NCBI RefSeq assembly: GCF_000378165.1
Contig: NZ_KB899334.1
Location: 1 to 64,000 of the forward strand
Source: Saccharibacter floricola DSM 15669
Lineage (GTDB): Bacteria; Pseudomonadota; Alphaproteobacteria; Acetobacterales; Acetobacteraceae
Length of the DNA stretch: 64,000 bases
Direction: 5' to 3'
A program made the position numbers and the translations under genes. Under the pieces are notes generated by a model. It was not told where the DNA came from. It saw only the letters and a program-made list of their open reading frames with translations, and did no database searches. Shown in pieces: positions 1 to 6,113 of this stretch; position 1 is the stretch's first letter, and every line of letters starts with the position of its first letter.

Positions 1-532
1 AGAAGATGCCGTTATTGAACGTCTGGGGCGTGTCGGCGCCTCTTTTGGCCTCCGAAAAGCCTAGATAATCGTTGGCTGGCGTGCCTTCGGAGAGGTAGAT
101 CATCCCTCGGTCGCCAAAGATCAGCATGAGAATACGGTTGATGTCGGCAATGGAGCCGCTGGAGATATTGGCCGCCGCTTTGGCCATGATGAGCCTGCGA
201 TACGCGTCATCGGCGAGAGCGAAGTTCTGCGTACTGGTGGGACCGTTATAAAAGAAGCCCTCATTGAAGGGGAGCGCCGTTCCGGTGCTGTCGTTCGCTT
301 CGTCAAAGCCGAGATAGCGCGGTTGAGGTACTTTCTGAACGCGGCCCACACCCACGATGCGGCCCCACACATCCAGCCCCCAGCCTTTAGCGGTGTCGAT
401 GTTCCAGACGTCGTTGTAGAAGCGCTCGATAAGGGCGTGCGGATCGGCGGCTTGGTTGAAGGTGCTTATGAGCGATAGAAGGCGCGGGGAGTTGGCATAT
501 TGCGCCAAGATCGTGCTGCGGAGATCGTCCAT
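1..532 (-). CDS. DUF2612-like phage baseplate/tail protein (partial, runs off left end)
   Basis: Reading leftward from an ATG at 532-530, the frame stays open to the window edge (about 177 residues, no stop). It begins MDDLRSTILAQYANSPRLLS and contains FYNDVWNIDTAKGWGLDVWG and a later QTFNNGIF, which is the style of DUF2612-type proteins that follow the baseplate J gene in contractile phages. The ATG overlaps the stop of the J gene (TAATG), so translation is probably coupled. Its role, completing the baseplate and joining the fibre, is inferred from family and position. The C-terminus and any tail-fibre genes lie outside the window. Confidence 0.8.
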   Translation of the reverse strand, partial: MDDLRSTILAQYANSPRLLSLISTFNQAADPHALIERFYNDVWNIDTAKGWGLDVWGRIVGVGRVQKVPQPRYLGFDEANDSTGTALPFNEGFFYNGPTSTQNFALADDAYRRLIMAKAAANISSGSIADINRILMLIFGDRGMIYLSEGTPANDYLGFSEAKRGADTPQTFNNGIF

Positions 533-1758
533 TATACAAGCTCCACGGTGATCGTGGCTGGGGTGACGGTCGGGAGCTGATTGATGGGTAGTTTTAAGCG
601 GGTTTGTCCGCTGGTGTTGGCCGTGCTGAGGGTCAGAGAGAGCACCTCCGCCCAATCGCCTAGCGCATCGACCACCGCCGAGAGGCGGGACGCATAGAGC
701 GTGCCGCCCATCCGCGCGCGGTATCGGCCCGCCGTGAGCACGCCCATAATGGCAGCCTGCACCTGCGCAACCACATCAGATGGCACGCTGTCGGATTGTT
801 CGAGCGTGACGGCGACGCTCACGGGCACGGGCTGCGGTCGGTCATAACGAAAGGTGTAGGAGGGGCGATTGCCGTCATAGACCGGGTTGGTGTCCTGCAC
901 GGTGACAAGACGCTCGCCCATCGTAGCAATACCGGGCGGCTTCTTGGTAAGGATCGCTTGGCCAATCGCGGTCTCCGTCCCGCCTTCGACGAGCACATAG
1001 AGCGCGTGTGGCTCCATCGGCGCCCCGTTGATCGTCGTCGCGTTGCCGCTGGGATTATCCATCACGTAGGCGTCCGTCACGCCATCCAGTTCCAGCAAGG
1101 CGCCCATCAAAGACGCGTTTTGGCTGCGGCTATTGGCTGCGACAGAGTTCCGCCGCCGCGTCTCAAAGTCCGTTCGGTTCTCGGCCTCACTACCCATAGA
1201 GCCAGGGGCTGGATTGGTCAGTGAGGCGATGCCGAGACCGCCTTGATAAAGCTGGAGGCTTTGAGCAGGGCACGGGATGGCCCCGGCTGTTGTGCAAGCG
1301 AGATCAAGCGTGGCGGTTTGTGCCCCTTGCGGCAAGGTAACGGCGGAGGGCGTGCTGTAGAGAAGGCCGTTAGGGTCTGACGCCACAACCGTGCCAGCCG
1401 CGATGGTCTGGCCGGGATTGTTGAGCGTGGCCTGCACCGTCACGGTTGTAGGGGTCGCGGCGCGGCGCTCCATAAAATACAGCCGCCCGATGGCTTCTTG
1501 CATCCGACCCGAGGCAGAGGCTGGGTCAATCCCGTTGAAGAGGGATAAGAGGGCCGCGAAGGCGGCGCCAAGCACGGCGGTGTCCGATAGGGCAAGTTGG
1601 CCTTGCGGGGTATTAAGAGCAGGGTTGGCTGTGCCGCCGAGAGCCATGTTGAAGTCACTGACCCGGCCTGCGAGGATGTCCTGCTCAGAGGGCGCAATAA
1701 AGCCTGTCTCGGTGAGTTGGGGCTGTGGCACGGCTGTTGTGGGGTCAGAAAGCGACAT
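532..1758 (-). CDS. Baseplate assembly protein J-like
   Basis: About 408 residues from ATG 1758 (MSLSDPTTAVPQPQLTETGF). The frame extends upstream to a TTG at 1791, but the ATG gives a modest 14-bp overlap with the preceding gene and is preferred. An N-terminal segment about entry into the baseplate is followed by a beta-rich middle (VTVQATLNNPGQTIAAGTVV) and a C-terminus with repeated VTVALE/ITVEL strands, the pattern of J/gp6-type wedge proteins. It lies between a gp25-like gene and a DUF2612 gene, the usual order of P2- and Pam3-like baseplates. It would polymerise around the hub to form the wedge ring. Confidence 0.85.
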   Translation of the reverse strand: MSLSDPTTAVPQPQLTETGFIAPSEQDILAGRVSDFNMALGGTANPALNTPQGQLALSDTAVLGAAFAALLSLFNGIDPASASGRMQEAIGRLYFMERRAATPTTVTVQATLNNPGQTIAAGTVVASDPNGLLYSTPSAVTLPQGAQTATLDLACTTAGAIPCPAQSLQLYQGGLGIASLTNPAPGSMGSEAENRTDFETRRRNSVAANSRSQNASLMGALLELDGVTDAYVMDNPSGNATTINGAPMEPHALYVLVEGGTETAIGQAILTKKPPGIATMGERLVTVQDTNPVYDGNRPSYTFRYDRPQPVPVSVAVTLEQSDSVPSDVVAQVQAAIMGVLTAGRYRARMGGTLYASRLSAVVDALGDWAEVLSLTLSTANTSGQTRLKLPINQLPTVTPATITVELV

Positions 1759-2098
1759 AAGCAGTGCGTCCGTTGGTTGCGGTGATGACAAGAATGCCCG
1801 TCTGGCGGCGTTCTGATGTTGGGGTGAGAAGATGGCACGTTACAGCGGCCACACCGGGCACGGCCTGCACGGCTTGTTCAACATCGGCGGCATAGAAGGG
1901 ACTGGTGGACTTGCCAGCTAAAAGCGCGTCGTCATAGGACACGCCGAGGCTCTGGTCATACAGAACCTCACCGAGCCATGTTTGCTCTGCCGAGCACGCA
2001 TCTTGAAGGATGCTCTGCGCGTCAGACGCCACGGCAAGGTTGCCGGTATCATCAAGCCCAATGTCCCAGCTATCCGCATCAAGGAGGAGGGAGGTCAT
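1745..2098 (-). CDS. Baseplate wedge protein, gp25/W-like
   Basis: 117 residues starting MTSLLLDADSWDIGLDDTGN at ATG 2098. This start forms an ATGA overlap with the upstream gene, so it is preferred over the longer frame beginning at 2125. The sequence shows an N-terminal D-I-G-L-D-D-x-G-N-L, then ILQDACSAEQTWLGEVLYD, a GVSYDDALLAG segment and a C-terminal beta strand pair (GILVITATNGRTAYVAF), all typical of gp25/GpW-like wedge proteins of about 110-130 residues. It binds the J protein in the wedge of contractile tails. Its stop lies inside the J gene, consistent with translational coupling. Confidence 0.8.
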   Translation of the reverse strand: MTSLLLDADSWDIGLDDTGNLAVASDAQSILQDACSAEQTWLGEVLYDQSLGVSYDDALLAGKSTSPFYAADVEQAVQAVPGVAAVTCHLLTPTSERRQTGILVITATNGRTAYVAF

Positions 2099-2403
2099 GA
2101 AAGCAGTTCTTCTTTTTGTGCGCACGAAAACTGTAGTATCTGGCTTGGTTCAACAGGGGCTCCAGCATTCGCCAGTCGTAATCCCTTGGCTTGAAGCAAT
2201 GCTTTCCCATTAATGGCACCAACACATTCAAGTTCCAGATATCCAATAGTTTCTTGGACATTGGAGAGGGAAAGGAAGATCGGGGCTCGGACATCGGCTG
2301 GAAGATGTTCAACAGAGATAAGAAGCGATGTTCCTTCCCCGGTAGGTTCCATCCATAGATGAGAAACATGGGTATAGAGGCTAGGTCGTTCTGTTTGGGT
2401 CAT
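2095..2403 (-). CDS. Small phage protein of unknown function
   Basis: 102 residues (MTQTERPSLYTHVSHLWMEP). The stop overlaps the ATG of the gp25-like gene (ATGA), so it belongs to the leftward baseplate operon. It contains a segment EGTSLLISVEHLPADVRAP followed by FLSLSNVQETIGYLELECVG, predicted as mostly beta with no membrane segment or signal peptide. No family is recognised. Being the first gene of the operon left of the 2.4-6.1 kb accessory block, it could be either a baseplate accessory protein or part of that block; the coupling favours the former. Confidence 0.6.
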   Translation of the reverse strand: MTQTERPSLYTHVSHLWMEPTGEGTSLLISVEHLPADVRAPIFLSLSNVQETIGYLELECVGAINGKALLQAKGLRLANAGAPVEPSQILQFSCAQKEELLS

Positions 2404-2419
2404 GGGATGTTCCAGACAT

Positions 2420-2444
2420 AAAAAAGCCGCCCATAAAGAGCGGC
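2420..2444 (-). terminator. Rho-independent terminator (leftward)
   Basis: Read on the minus strand, a GCCGC/GCGGC-type stem (2426-2430 with 2440-2444) is followed by six T residues. It sits downstream of the membrane-protein gene ending at 2634 and would stop its transcript before the baseplate operon. An extra GGCGG copy just to the right (2449-2453) could pair alternatively with the same left arm. Confidence 0.6.
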
Positions 2445-2516
2445 ATAATGGCGGTTTTGTGCGGCTGTTTACTCTTAATGAGGGGTACGCTCTGTTCCCT
2501 GTGAAAGGAACTAATA

Positions 2517-2726
2517 ATGAGCGATAAGAAAAATGCGCCGCCTAGCCAATGCGGCCCATCTCAACACGATATTATGAAGATGGCCGCAACAGACCCTCGG
2601 CATGTTGATGGAAGAATGGGGATGGATTCCGCCCTACCAAATACGAGAGGCCCATCTGTAGGAAACGGGAGCCCACTTCCACAGAAGGGTAGCCAAGGTA
2701 GCCGCAATGGGAGTGGCAAAAAGTAG
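2517..2726 (+). CDS. Small hydrophilic Pro/Gly/Ser-rich protein, copy A of a paired module
   Basis: 69 residues (MSDKKNAPPSQCGPSQHDIM) preceded by an AAAGGA ribosome site. It is rich in Pro, Ser, Gly, Asn and Lys, has no hydrophobic core and ends GSGKK, so it is probably disordered. Its last 93 bp overlap, tail to tail, the 3' end of the minus-strand membrane gene at 2634-3182. A similar small gene (25,686-25,859, beginning MADDKTNSTPPSQ) sits in the same arrangement beside a paralogous membrane gene. The repeated arrangement is the main evidence that it is translated. Function unknown. Confidence 0.6.
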   Translation: MSDKKNAPPSQCGPSQHDIMKMAATDPRHVDGRMGMDSALPNTRGPSVGNGSPLPQKGSQGSRNGSGKK

Positions 2727-3182
2727 CCTCCATGCTGCTATAAGATAGCGCCTATCTTTGGAAGCTGTTTTAAAGTTTTCAAGGGACGCACCATCTATGT
2801 AGAGCGTCATACGCCTTACCCCTTCTTCTCTCGTTTGAGCGGCAGGCGGTGAGGCCATGATGCTTTCTATCGTATCAGGGCCAATATTGATTGTTTTTGT
2901 TTGTCTGGGCCTTAGCCCTAAAATGCACGTTCCAATGACAGCAGCAAAGCCAATAGACATACCGCCGCATATCGTAGCATAGCTCTGTTTTGTAAAAGCT
3001 CCGGCAAGACTTGCAGAGCATAAGGTTGTGGAGAGGGATAGAACACTAAATAAACGGTTCTTGATACGCTCATGAACTTTTGCTGCTTCTTGGTAGCTGT
3101 TTGTTACGCGCGTGAGCTTTTCTTGTAATTTCCACTCTTGAAATTCTTTATCAGATTTCTTCTTTTTAGCGTTCCAGAACAT
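2634..3182 (-). CDS. Three-TM membrane protein, copy A of a paired module
   Basis: 182 residues from ATG 3182 (MFWNAKKKKSDKEFQEW), chosen because AAAGG lies just upstream; the frame runs on to 3275 without a better start. An amphipathic, charged N-terminal helix (about 1-43) precedes TM1 (44-63) and TM2 (67-90), then a roughly 60-residue soluble loop and TM3 (150-170). It is clearly paralogous to 25,809-26,327: both share a x-ERI+xRL entry to TM1, a (G/S)PDxI block, YID...EN and DRRxL before TM3. Neighbours are accessory genes, not tail genes. The family is not recognised; a membrane effector, exclusion protein or holin-like role are all possible. Confidence 0.75.
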   Translation of the reverse strand: MFWNAKKKKSDKEFQEWKLQEKLTRVTNSYQEAAKVHERIKNRLFSVLSLSTTLCSASLAGAFTKQSYATICGGMSIGFAAVIGTCILGLRPRQTKTINIGPDTIESIMASPPAAQTREEGVRRMTLYIDGASLENFKTASKDRRYLIAAWRLLFATPIAATLATLLWKWAPVSYRWASRIW

Positions 3183-3223
3183 AAGAGAACCTTTACTGTG
3201 AGATGCTTTACGATACAGCCCAT

Positions 3224-3252
3224 AAAAAAAAGCCGCCCTGGTGTGGAGCGGC
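3224..3252 (-). terminator. Hairpin/terminator (leftward), moron boundary
   Basis: GCCGC (3232-3236) pairs with GCGGC (3248-3252), and eight A residues at 3224-3231 become a T tract when read leftward. The loop text GGTGTGGA recurs at 3862-3886. It would insulate the membrane gene at 2634-3182 from leftward transcription entering from the antirepressor side. Confidence 0.6.
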
Positions 3253-3367
3253 ATAGATACGTTAATAGGTGGCATATTGCCGCGATGTTAAAAAACAATA
3301 ATCTTACGAGATATTGCTTTTAGGGAGAAAAAGGAGAAGCATAACAATAAGAAAAAGGAGATTTATT

Positions 3368-3799
3368 ATGTTATCTTACCGTTCTATTATTGGTGCTTCT
3401 CTACTGACATTACCGCTTCTATTGGCTCCCGCAGCTTATGCTGGGGATGTTAGAGGTGGAGATGGCACTGTAGTAGGTAGGACTGAAAGCGATGGCACCG
3501 TTAGAGGCGGAGATGGCACTGTAGTAGGTAGGACTGAAAGCGATGGCACCGTTAGAGGTGGAGATGGCACTGTAGTAGGTAGGATTGAAAGCGATGGTAC
3601 CGTTAGAGGTTCAGACGGCACTGTAGTAGGTAATGTTGAAAGCGATGGCACCATTAGAGGTGGAGATGGCACTGTAGCAGGTAGGATTGAAAGCGATGGC
3701 ACCGTTAGAGGTGGAGATGGCACTGTAGTAGGTAATGTTTCGCCGGGTGATAAGATCGGCGCTTTAGGTTTGCTCGGTTATTTCTTCACAAAACATTAA
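3368..3799 (+). CDS. Secreted protein with 17-residue tandem repeats (moron)
   Basis: 143 residues from ATG 3368, behind an AAGGAG site. The first 25 residues (MLSYRSIIGASLLTLPLLLA then PAAYA) form a classic Sec signal peptide cut after AYA. The mature protein is almost entirely six repeats of the type VRGGDGTVVGRTESDGT, ending in a short hydrophobic tail (LGLLGYFFTKH). The G-D-G-T-V / S-D-G-T-V alternation suggests a repetitive beta structure (resembling so-called beta-flower repeats, a weak comparison). It stands alone on the plus strand between hairpins inside the late region, the position of a lysogenic-conversion gene. Function unknown; surface or periplasm location is inferred. Confidence 0.75.
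   Translation: MLSYRSIIGASLLTLPLLLAPAAYAGDVRGGDGTVVGRTESDGTVRGGDGTVVGRTESDGTVRGGDGTVVGRIESDGTVRGSDGTVVGNVESDGTIRGGDGTVAGRIESDGTVRGGDGTVVGNVSPGDKIGALGLLGYFFTKH
3449..3754 (+). repeat. 51-bp tandem repeat array inside the secreted protein gene
   Basis: Six in-frame 51-bp units begin at 3449, 3500, 3551, 3602, 3653 and 3704; the last is degenerate in its second half. The first two or three units are nearly identical, so copy number is likely to vary by slippage or unequal recombination. It encodes the 17-residue protein repeat. Confidence 0.9.
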
Positions 3800-3861
3800 G
3801 TAAGTGGCTCGTGTTTTCTTTGCTTGGTTGCACGGTATTAGGGTTGTGCTCTTTGAGCGAA

Positions 3862-3886
3862 AAGCCGCCCCGGTGTGGAGCGGCTT
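3862..3886 (-). terminator. Hairpin between moron and antirepressor operon
   Basis: AAGCCGC (3862-3868) pairs with GCGGCTT (3880-3886) around the same GGTGTGGA text as at 3236-3252. The A run on the left gives a short T tract for leftward transcripts, so it probably ends the arc-ant-small gene operon; a rightward effect on the repeat-protein transcript is also possible. The rest of 3800-3936 holds nothing else that I can see. Confidence 0.5.
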
Positions 3887-3936
3887 ATTGGAGGTTAATC
3901 TTTCCCGCCTTTGATGAGGCGGAGTAGGGAAGCTTT

Positions 3937-4188
3937 TTACGCGATACCTTCTTGAACAGAGCTAGAGTGCATGGGGGATAAAGAATACTTCTCTATCTCG
4001 TCATGCACATATTCCAACCTCTTTGCGAGCCATGCAATTGTAATAGCTCTTACGGGCTCATCGCCTTGAGAAAGAGAGTCTAGGGTCGCTTGAATGCCGT
4101 AAAGCTCATTCAGTTGTTCTTCGATGGAAGTTTTATGCTCTCCTAAGGGAGCGGAAAAACTCCCATGCTTCTTTGTGGTGTTAAGCAT
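3937..4188 (-). CDS. Small protein downstream of antirepressor
   Basis: 83 residues (MLNTTKKHGSFSAPLGEHKT) overlapping the 3' end of the antirepressor gene by 8 bp, so it is co-translated with it. Most of the protein is predicted helical (IEEQLNELYGIQATLDSL ... WLAKRLEYVHDEIEKYS). There is no membrane segment and no recognised family. Its place as third gene of the arc-ant transcript suggests a helper in lysogeny control, but this is inference only. Confidence 0.6.
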   Translation of the reverse strand: MLNTTKKHGSFSAPLGEHKTSIEEQLNELYGIQATLDSLSQGDEPVRAITIAWLAKRLEYVHDEIEKYSLSPMHSSSVQEGIA

Positions 4189-4960
4189 GGGCCATCTCCT
4201 TTACAGGGGTGAACGCGCCTAGTGTGGTTGCAATCTTAGTGAGGCCCTTTTGGGTGAGCACTGGTTGCCCGTAGGTTTCCCGGCCTGTGGTTTTGTGAAA
4301 GATCGTCACCTGCTTTACGTCCATATAGCCCTCTTTGATCGGCTTGGCGTAGGCGTGCTTGCGGCCTGTAGAGGTTTGCACGTAGAGCCACTTAATCGGG
4401 TCTTGCACGAGCTTCTGAATGAAACGCTTCTCCGGCCATCCGCACAGCTTGGCACTGTCGCGTAGGGTGAAGGTGCCTTCTGTGTTGGCGAGTTCGTCAA
4501 AAGCGAGGGCTTTAGGGTTTGCAACCTCAAGTTGTGCGTCGCGCTCTTTGATCGTGCGGTCAGCTAACTGCAAAGCACGAGCCATGAGAGTTTCTGGTGT
4601 GTCCTTCTGAGAGGCCACCATATAGCCGCCATGCTTGCGGATGGAGGGGATCACCTCAGAGGTAAGCCACTTCTTGAAACGCTTGGCTTCTGCCTTGCGG
4701 CTTGTCAGAACCAGAGACCACAAGCCGGACTCATTGATAGTTGTTACGTTGCGTCGTTGTGTAACGCCGTTTGAGCTGGTGTAACTAATGTTTACGTCAG
4801 CTTTTTCATCAGCGTCTAGGCGTTCCCCGGCTTTGCGGCTGTTACTGTGCTCCAGCACATCACACACATCAGACAGAACCCACCAAGGCTCATTGCTTTG
4901 TGTGACAACGCGCACATCTTTTCCTTCAAATGTGAAGGGAATTAGGTTATCGTTCGTCAT
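4181..4960 (-). CDS. ant: Phage antirepressor (BRO-N plus KilAC)
   Basis: 259 residues. The N-terminal 110 residues (IPFTFEGKDVRVVTQSNEPW, VCDVLEHSN, TTINESGLWSLVLTSRKAEA, FKKWLTSEVIPSIRKHGGYM) are a BRO-N domain. A coiled linker (RTIKERDAQLEVANPKALAF) leads to a KilAC/ANT domain (TFTLRDSAKLCGWPEKRFIQ ... GRKHAYAKPIKEGYMDVKQV, ending LTQKGLTKIATTL). Antirepressors of this type bind and disable phage repressors to trigger induction. It follows an Arc-like gene with a 4-bp ATGA overlap and shares its promoter, as ant follows arc in Salmonella phage P22. Confidence 0.92.
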   Translation of the reverse strand: MTNDNLIPFTFEGKDVRVVTQSNEPWWVLSDVCDVLEHSNSRKAGERLDADEKADVNISYTSSNGVTQRRNVTTINESGLWSLVLTSRKAEAKRFKKWLTSEVIPSIRKHGGYMVASQKDTPETLMARALQLADRTIKERDAQLEVANPKALAFDELANTEGTFTLRDSAKLCGWPEKRFIQKLVQDPIKWLYVQTSTGRKHAYAKPIKEGYMDVKQVTIFHKTTGRETYGQPVLTQKGLTKIATTLGAFTPVKEMAHA

Positions 4961-5166
4961 TGATTGGTCTCCTTGACTGATTGTTTAGGGGCATCAGAGA
5001 CGCTTTGGTCGGTGGGCTCTGGTGCCTTTTTGATTGCATTGAGTAGAAGTTCATTGATCTCAGCGGTAATGCTCCGAAAATTTTTAGAAGCAGATCGCTT
5101 TACCACTTCGTAAACATCAGGACGGAGCCTTAATGTCATGCGGCGACATTCATCGATAAACGTCAT
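4957..5166 (-). CDS. Arc-like ribbon-helix-helix repressor
   Basis: 69 residues. MTLRLRPDVYEVVKRSASKN forms the beta strand and helix A, and RSITAEINELLLNAIKK forms helix B of an Arc/Mnt-type ribbon-helix-helix, followed by a charged tail. It is the first gene of the leftward arc-ant operon and overlaps ant by 4 bp (ATGA). By analogy with P22 Arc it should repress its own operon by binding the palindromes at 5182-5257. The ribbon-helix-helix assignment is clear from sequence; the target is inferred from the operators beside it. Confidence 0.85.
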   Translation of the reverse strand: MTFIDECRRMTLRLRPDVYEVVKRSASKNFRSITAEINELLLNAIKKAPEPTDQSVSDAPKQSVKETNQ

Positions 5167-5181
5167 TTAATACCCTCTCAA

Positions 5182-5257
5182 CGACACTGATGTCGTGTCA
5201 TATATGTTGCATGGCACTATTTTGGTGTCAACTATTAATGACACTATTTTCGTGTTA
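5182..5257. promoter_or_regulatory. Three 19-bp operators with divergent promoters (immI-like)
   Basis: Three related imperfect palindromes occur: CGACACTGATGTCGTGTCA (5182-5200), TGGCACTATTTTGGTGTCA (5212-5230) and TGACACTATTTTCGTGTTA (5239-5257), consensus YGRCAC-N7-GTGTYA, with centres 30 and 27 bp apart. A perfect -35 TTGACA for leftward transcription lies at 5231-5226 inside the second site, with an A+T -10 near 5207-5201. A rightward TTGGTG (5222-5227), 17 bp, TATTTT (5245-5250) overlaps the second and third sites. Binding would therefore control both the arc-ant and the mnt-like transcripts. Confidence 0.8.
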
Positions 5258-5289
5258 TCTGGCTGTATGTCATCTTGTAAGGACAAAAA

Positions 5290-5574
5290 ATGGCAGAAGA
5301 CCGCTACACTAGAATAACGCTACGGATTCCTAAGGAAGTGCATAAAGCGCTTTTGGAAGCGGCAAAATTGCAATCTCACTCAATGAATGCGGAGATAGTT
5401 CAAAGGCTTGAAGAGTCCATAAGATCATCGAAAGATGGAACAGGACAAGGAAGCGCGCCGACACTTGAGGATTATATAGAAAATAGTAAGGAGTTAAAGA
5501 AAAATTTATACGACATAATTGAAATGTTAGATAACGCTAAAAAACGGAAGATAGCTGAAATAGAGGAACCATGA
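5290..5574 (+). CDS. Mnt-like ribbon-helix-helix repressor
   Basis: 94 residues behind an AAGGA site. Strand RITLRIPKEVHKALLEAAKL and helix SHSMNAEIVQRLEESIRSS match Arc/Mnt family proteins; the SMNAEIVQ text is close to P22 Mnt SMNSELLQ. Unlike the Arc-like neighbour it carries a C-terminal helical tail (YIENSKELKKNLYDIIEMLD), as Mnt does for tetramerisation. It is divergent from arc-ant, with shared operators between them, exactly the P22 immI layout. Expected role: hold ant silent in the lysogen. Target assignment is inferred. Confidence 0.85.
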   Translation: MAEDRYTRITLRIPKEVHKALLEAAKLQSHSMNAEIVQRLEESIRSSKDGTGQGSAPTLEDYIENSKELKKNLYDIIEMLDNAKKRKIAEIEEP

Positions 5575-6113
5575 AGAAAGCACTGTTAGCCGCTATGGCG
5601 CTTGGCTTGGTAGGAGTAGGGCAGGCGCAGGCAGTGCCTAACATCAGCCAGATGAGCGACGCAGAATTTACGCAGTTTCTGAAGAAGCAAACTACAGAAG
5701 AATATAATAATTTGCCCGATGATGTAAAACCCATAGAGGCAGAGAGAATAAACTCTAAACAAGAATGGATTGATGAAGATAATAGAAAAGAGGATATAGC
5801 CATGTGTGCTCGGGGGCATTGCTCTTCTCAGCCCCTTCTGACTAAGGAACAGTATCAGAATGCCCAAGCAACGATCGCGTCGCGTGATGAGCTTCATCTT
5901 AGGCAGATGGGACTGACCCCCGAGACGGCCCATAATGCGACATGGGCGATGGTGCATAAGCCACAGTCACAATGCGCTGTGTTCGCGATGCAGCTCGTCG
6001 GGGACTATAATATTGGGCGAACCGCGCCTGATATGGCTGACCCCCGAAGTGATGACGATAGCGTTATTCGTCTTGAGGAAAGCCATATCTGTGACCGAGC
6101 GACTATTCAGTAG
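5571..6113 (+). CDS. Secreted protein of unknown function behind the Mnt-like gene
   Basis: 180 residues starting with an ATGA overlap on the Mnt-like gene, so it should be expressed in the lysogen. Residues 1-21 (MKKALLAAMALGLVGVGQAQ then A) are a signal peptide. The mature part is hydrophilic with four Cys (CARGHC, SQCAVF, HICDRA), compatible with periplasmic disulfides. No family is recognised. In P22 the gene beside mnt (sieA) encodes superinfection exclusion; the matching position suggests a similar conversion role here, but there is no sequence evidence for it. The 3' end overlaps the convergent spike gene by 11 bp. Confidence 0.7.
   Translation: MKKALLAAMALGLVGVGQAQAVPNISQMSDAEFTQFLKKQTTEEYNNLPDDVKPIEAERINSKQEWIDEDNRKEDIAMCARGHCSSQPLLTKEQYQNAQATIASRDELHLRQMGLTPETAHNATWAMVHKPQSQCAVFAMQLVGDYNIGRTAPDMADPRSDDDSVIRLEESHICDRATIQ

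Noticed and set aside
121-372. 83-codon minus-strand frame within the DUF2612 gene.
   Set aside because: The DUF2612 frame covers the whole region from 532 to the edge with coupled start and family-like text.
1-531. Left attachment site of the prophage.
   Set aside because: The window's left edge is within a tail gene; no tRNA-Cys 3' segment is present in the left part.
2079-2369. Alternative minus-strand frame overlapping the 102-residue gene.
   Set aside because: The frame at 2095-2403 has the ATGA link to the gp25-like gene; the alternative has none.
3436-3723. Long minus-strand frame opposite the 51-bp repeats (Pro/Ser/Leu repeats).
   Set aside because: It is the antisense of the repeat region, has no start signals and exists only because the repeat length is a multiple of three.
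3449-3754. Possible CRISPR-like repeat array.
   Set aside because: Units are contiguous 51-bp coding repeats in frame with a signal peptide; there are no unique spacers.
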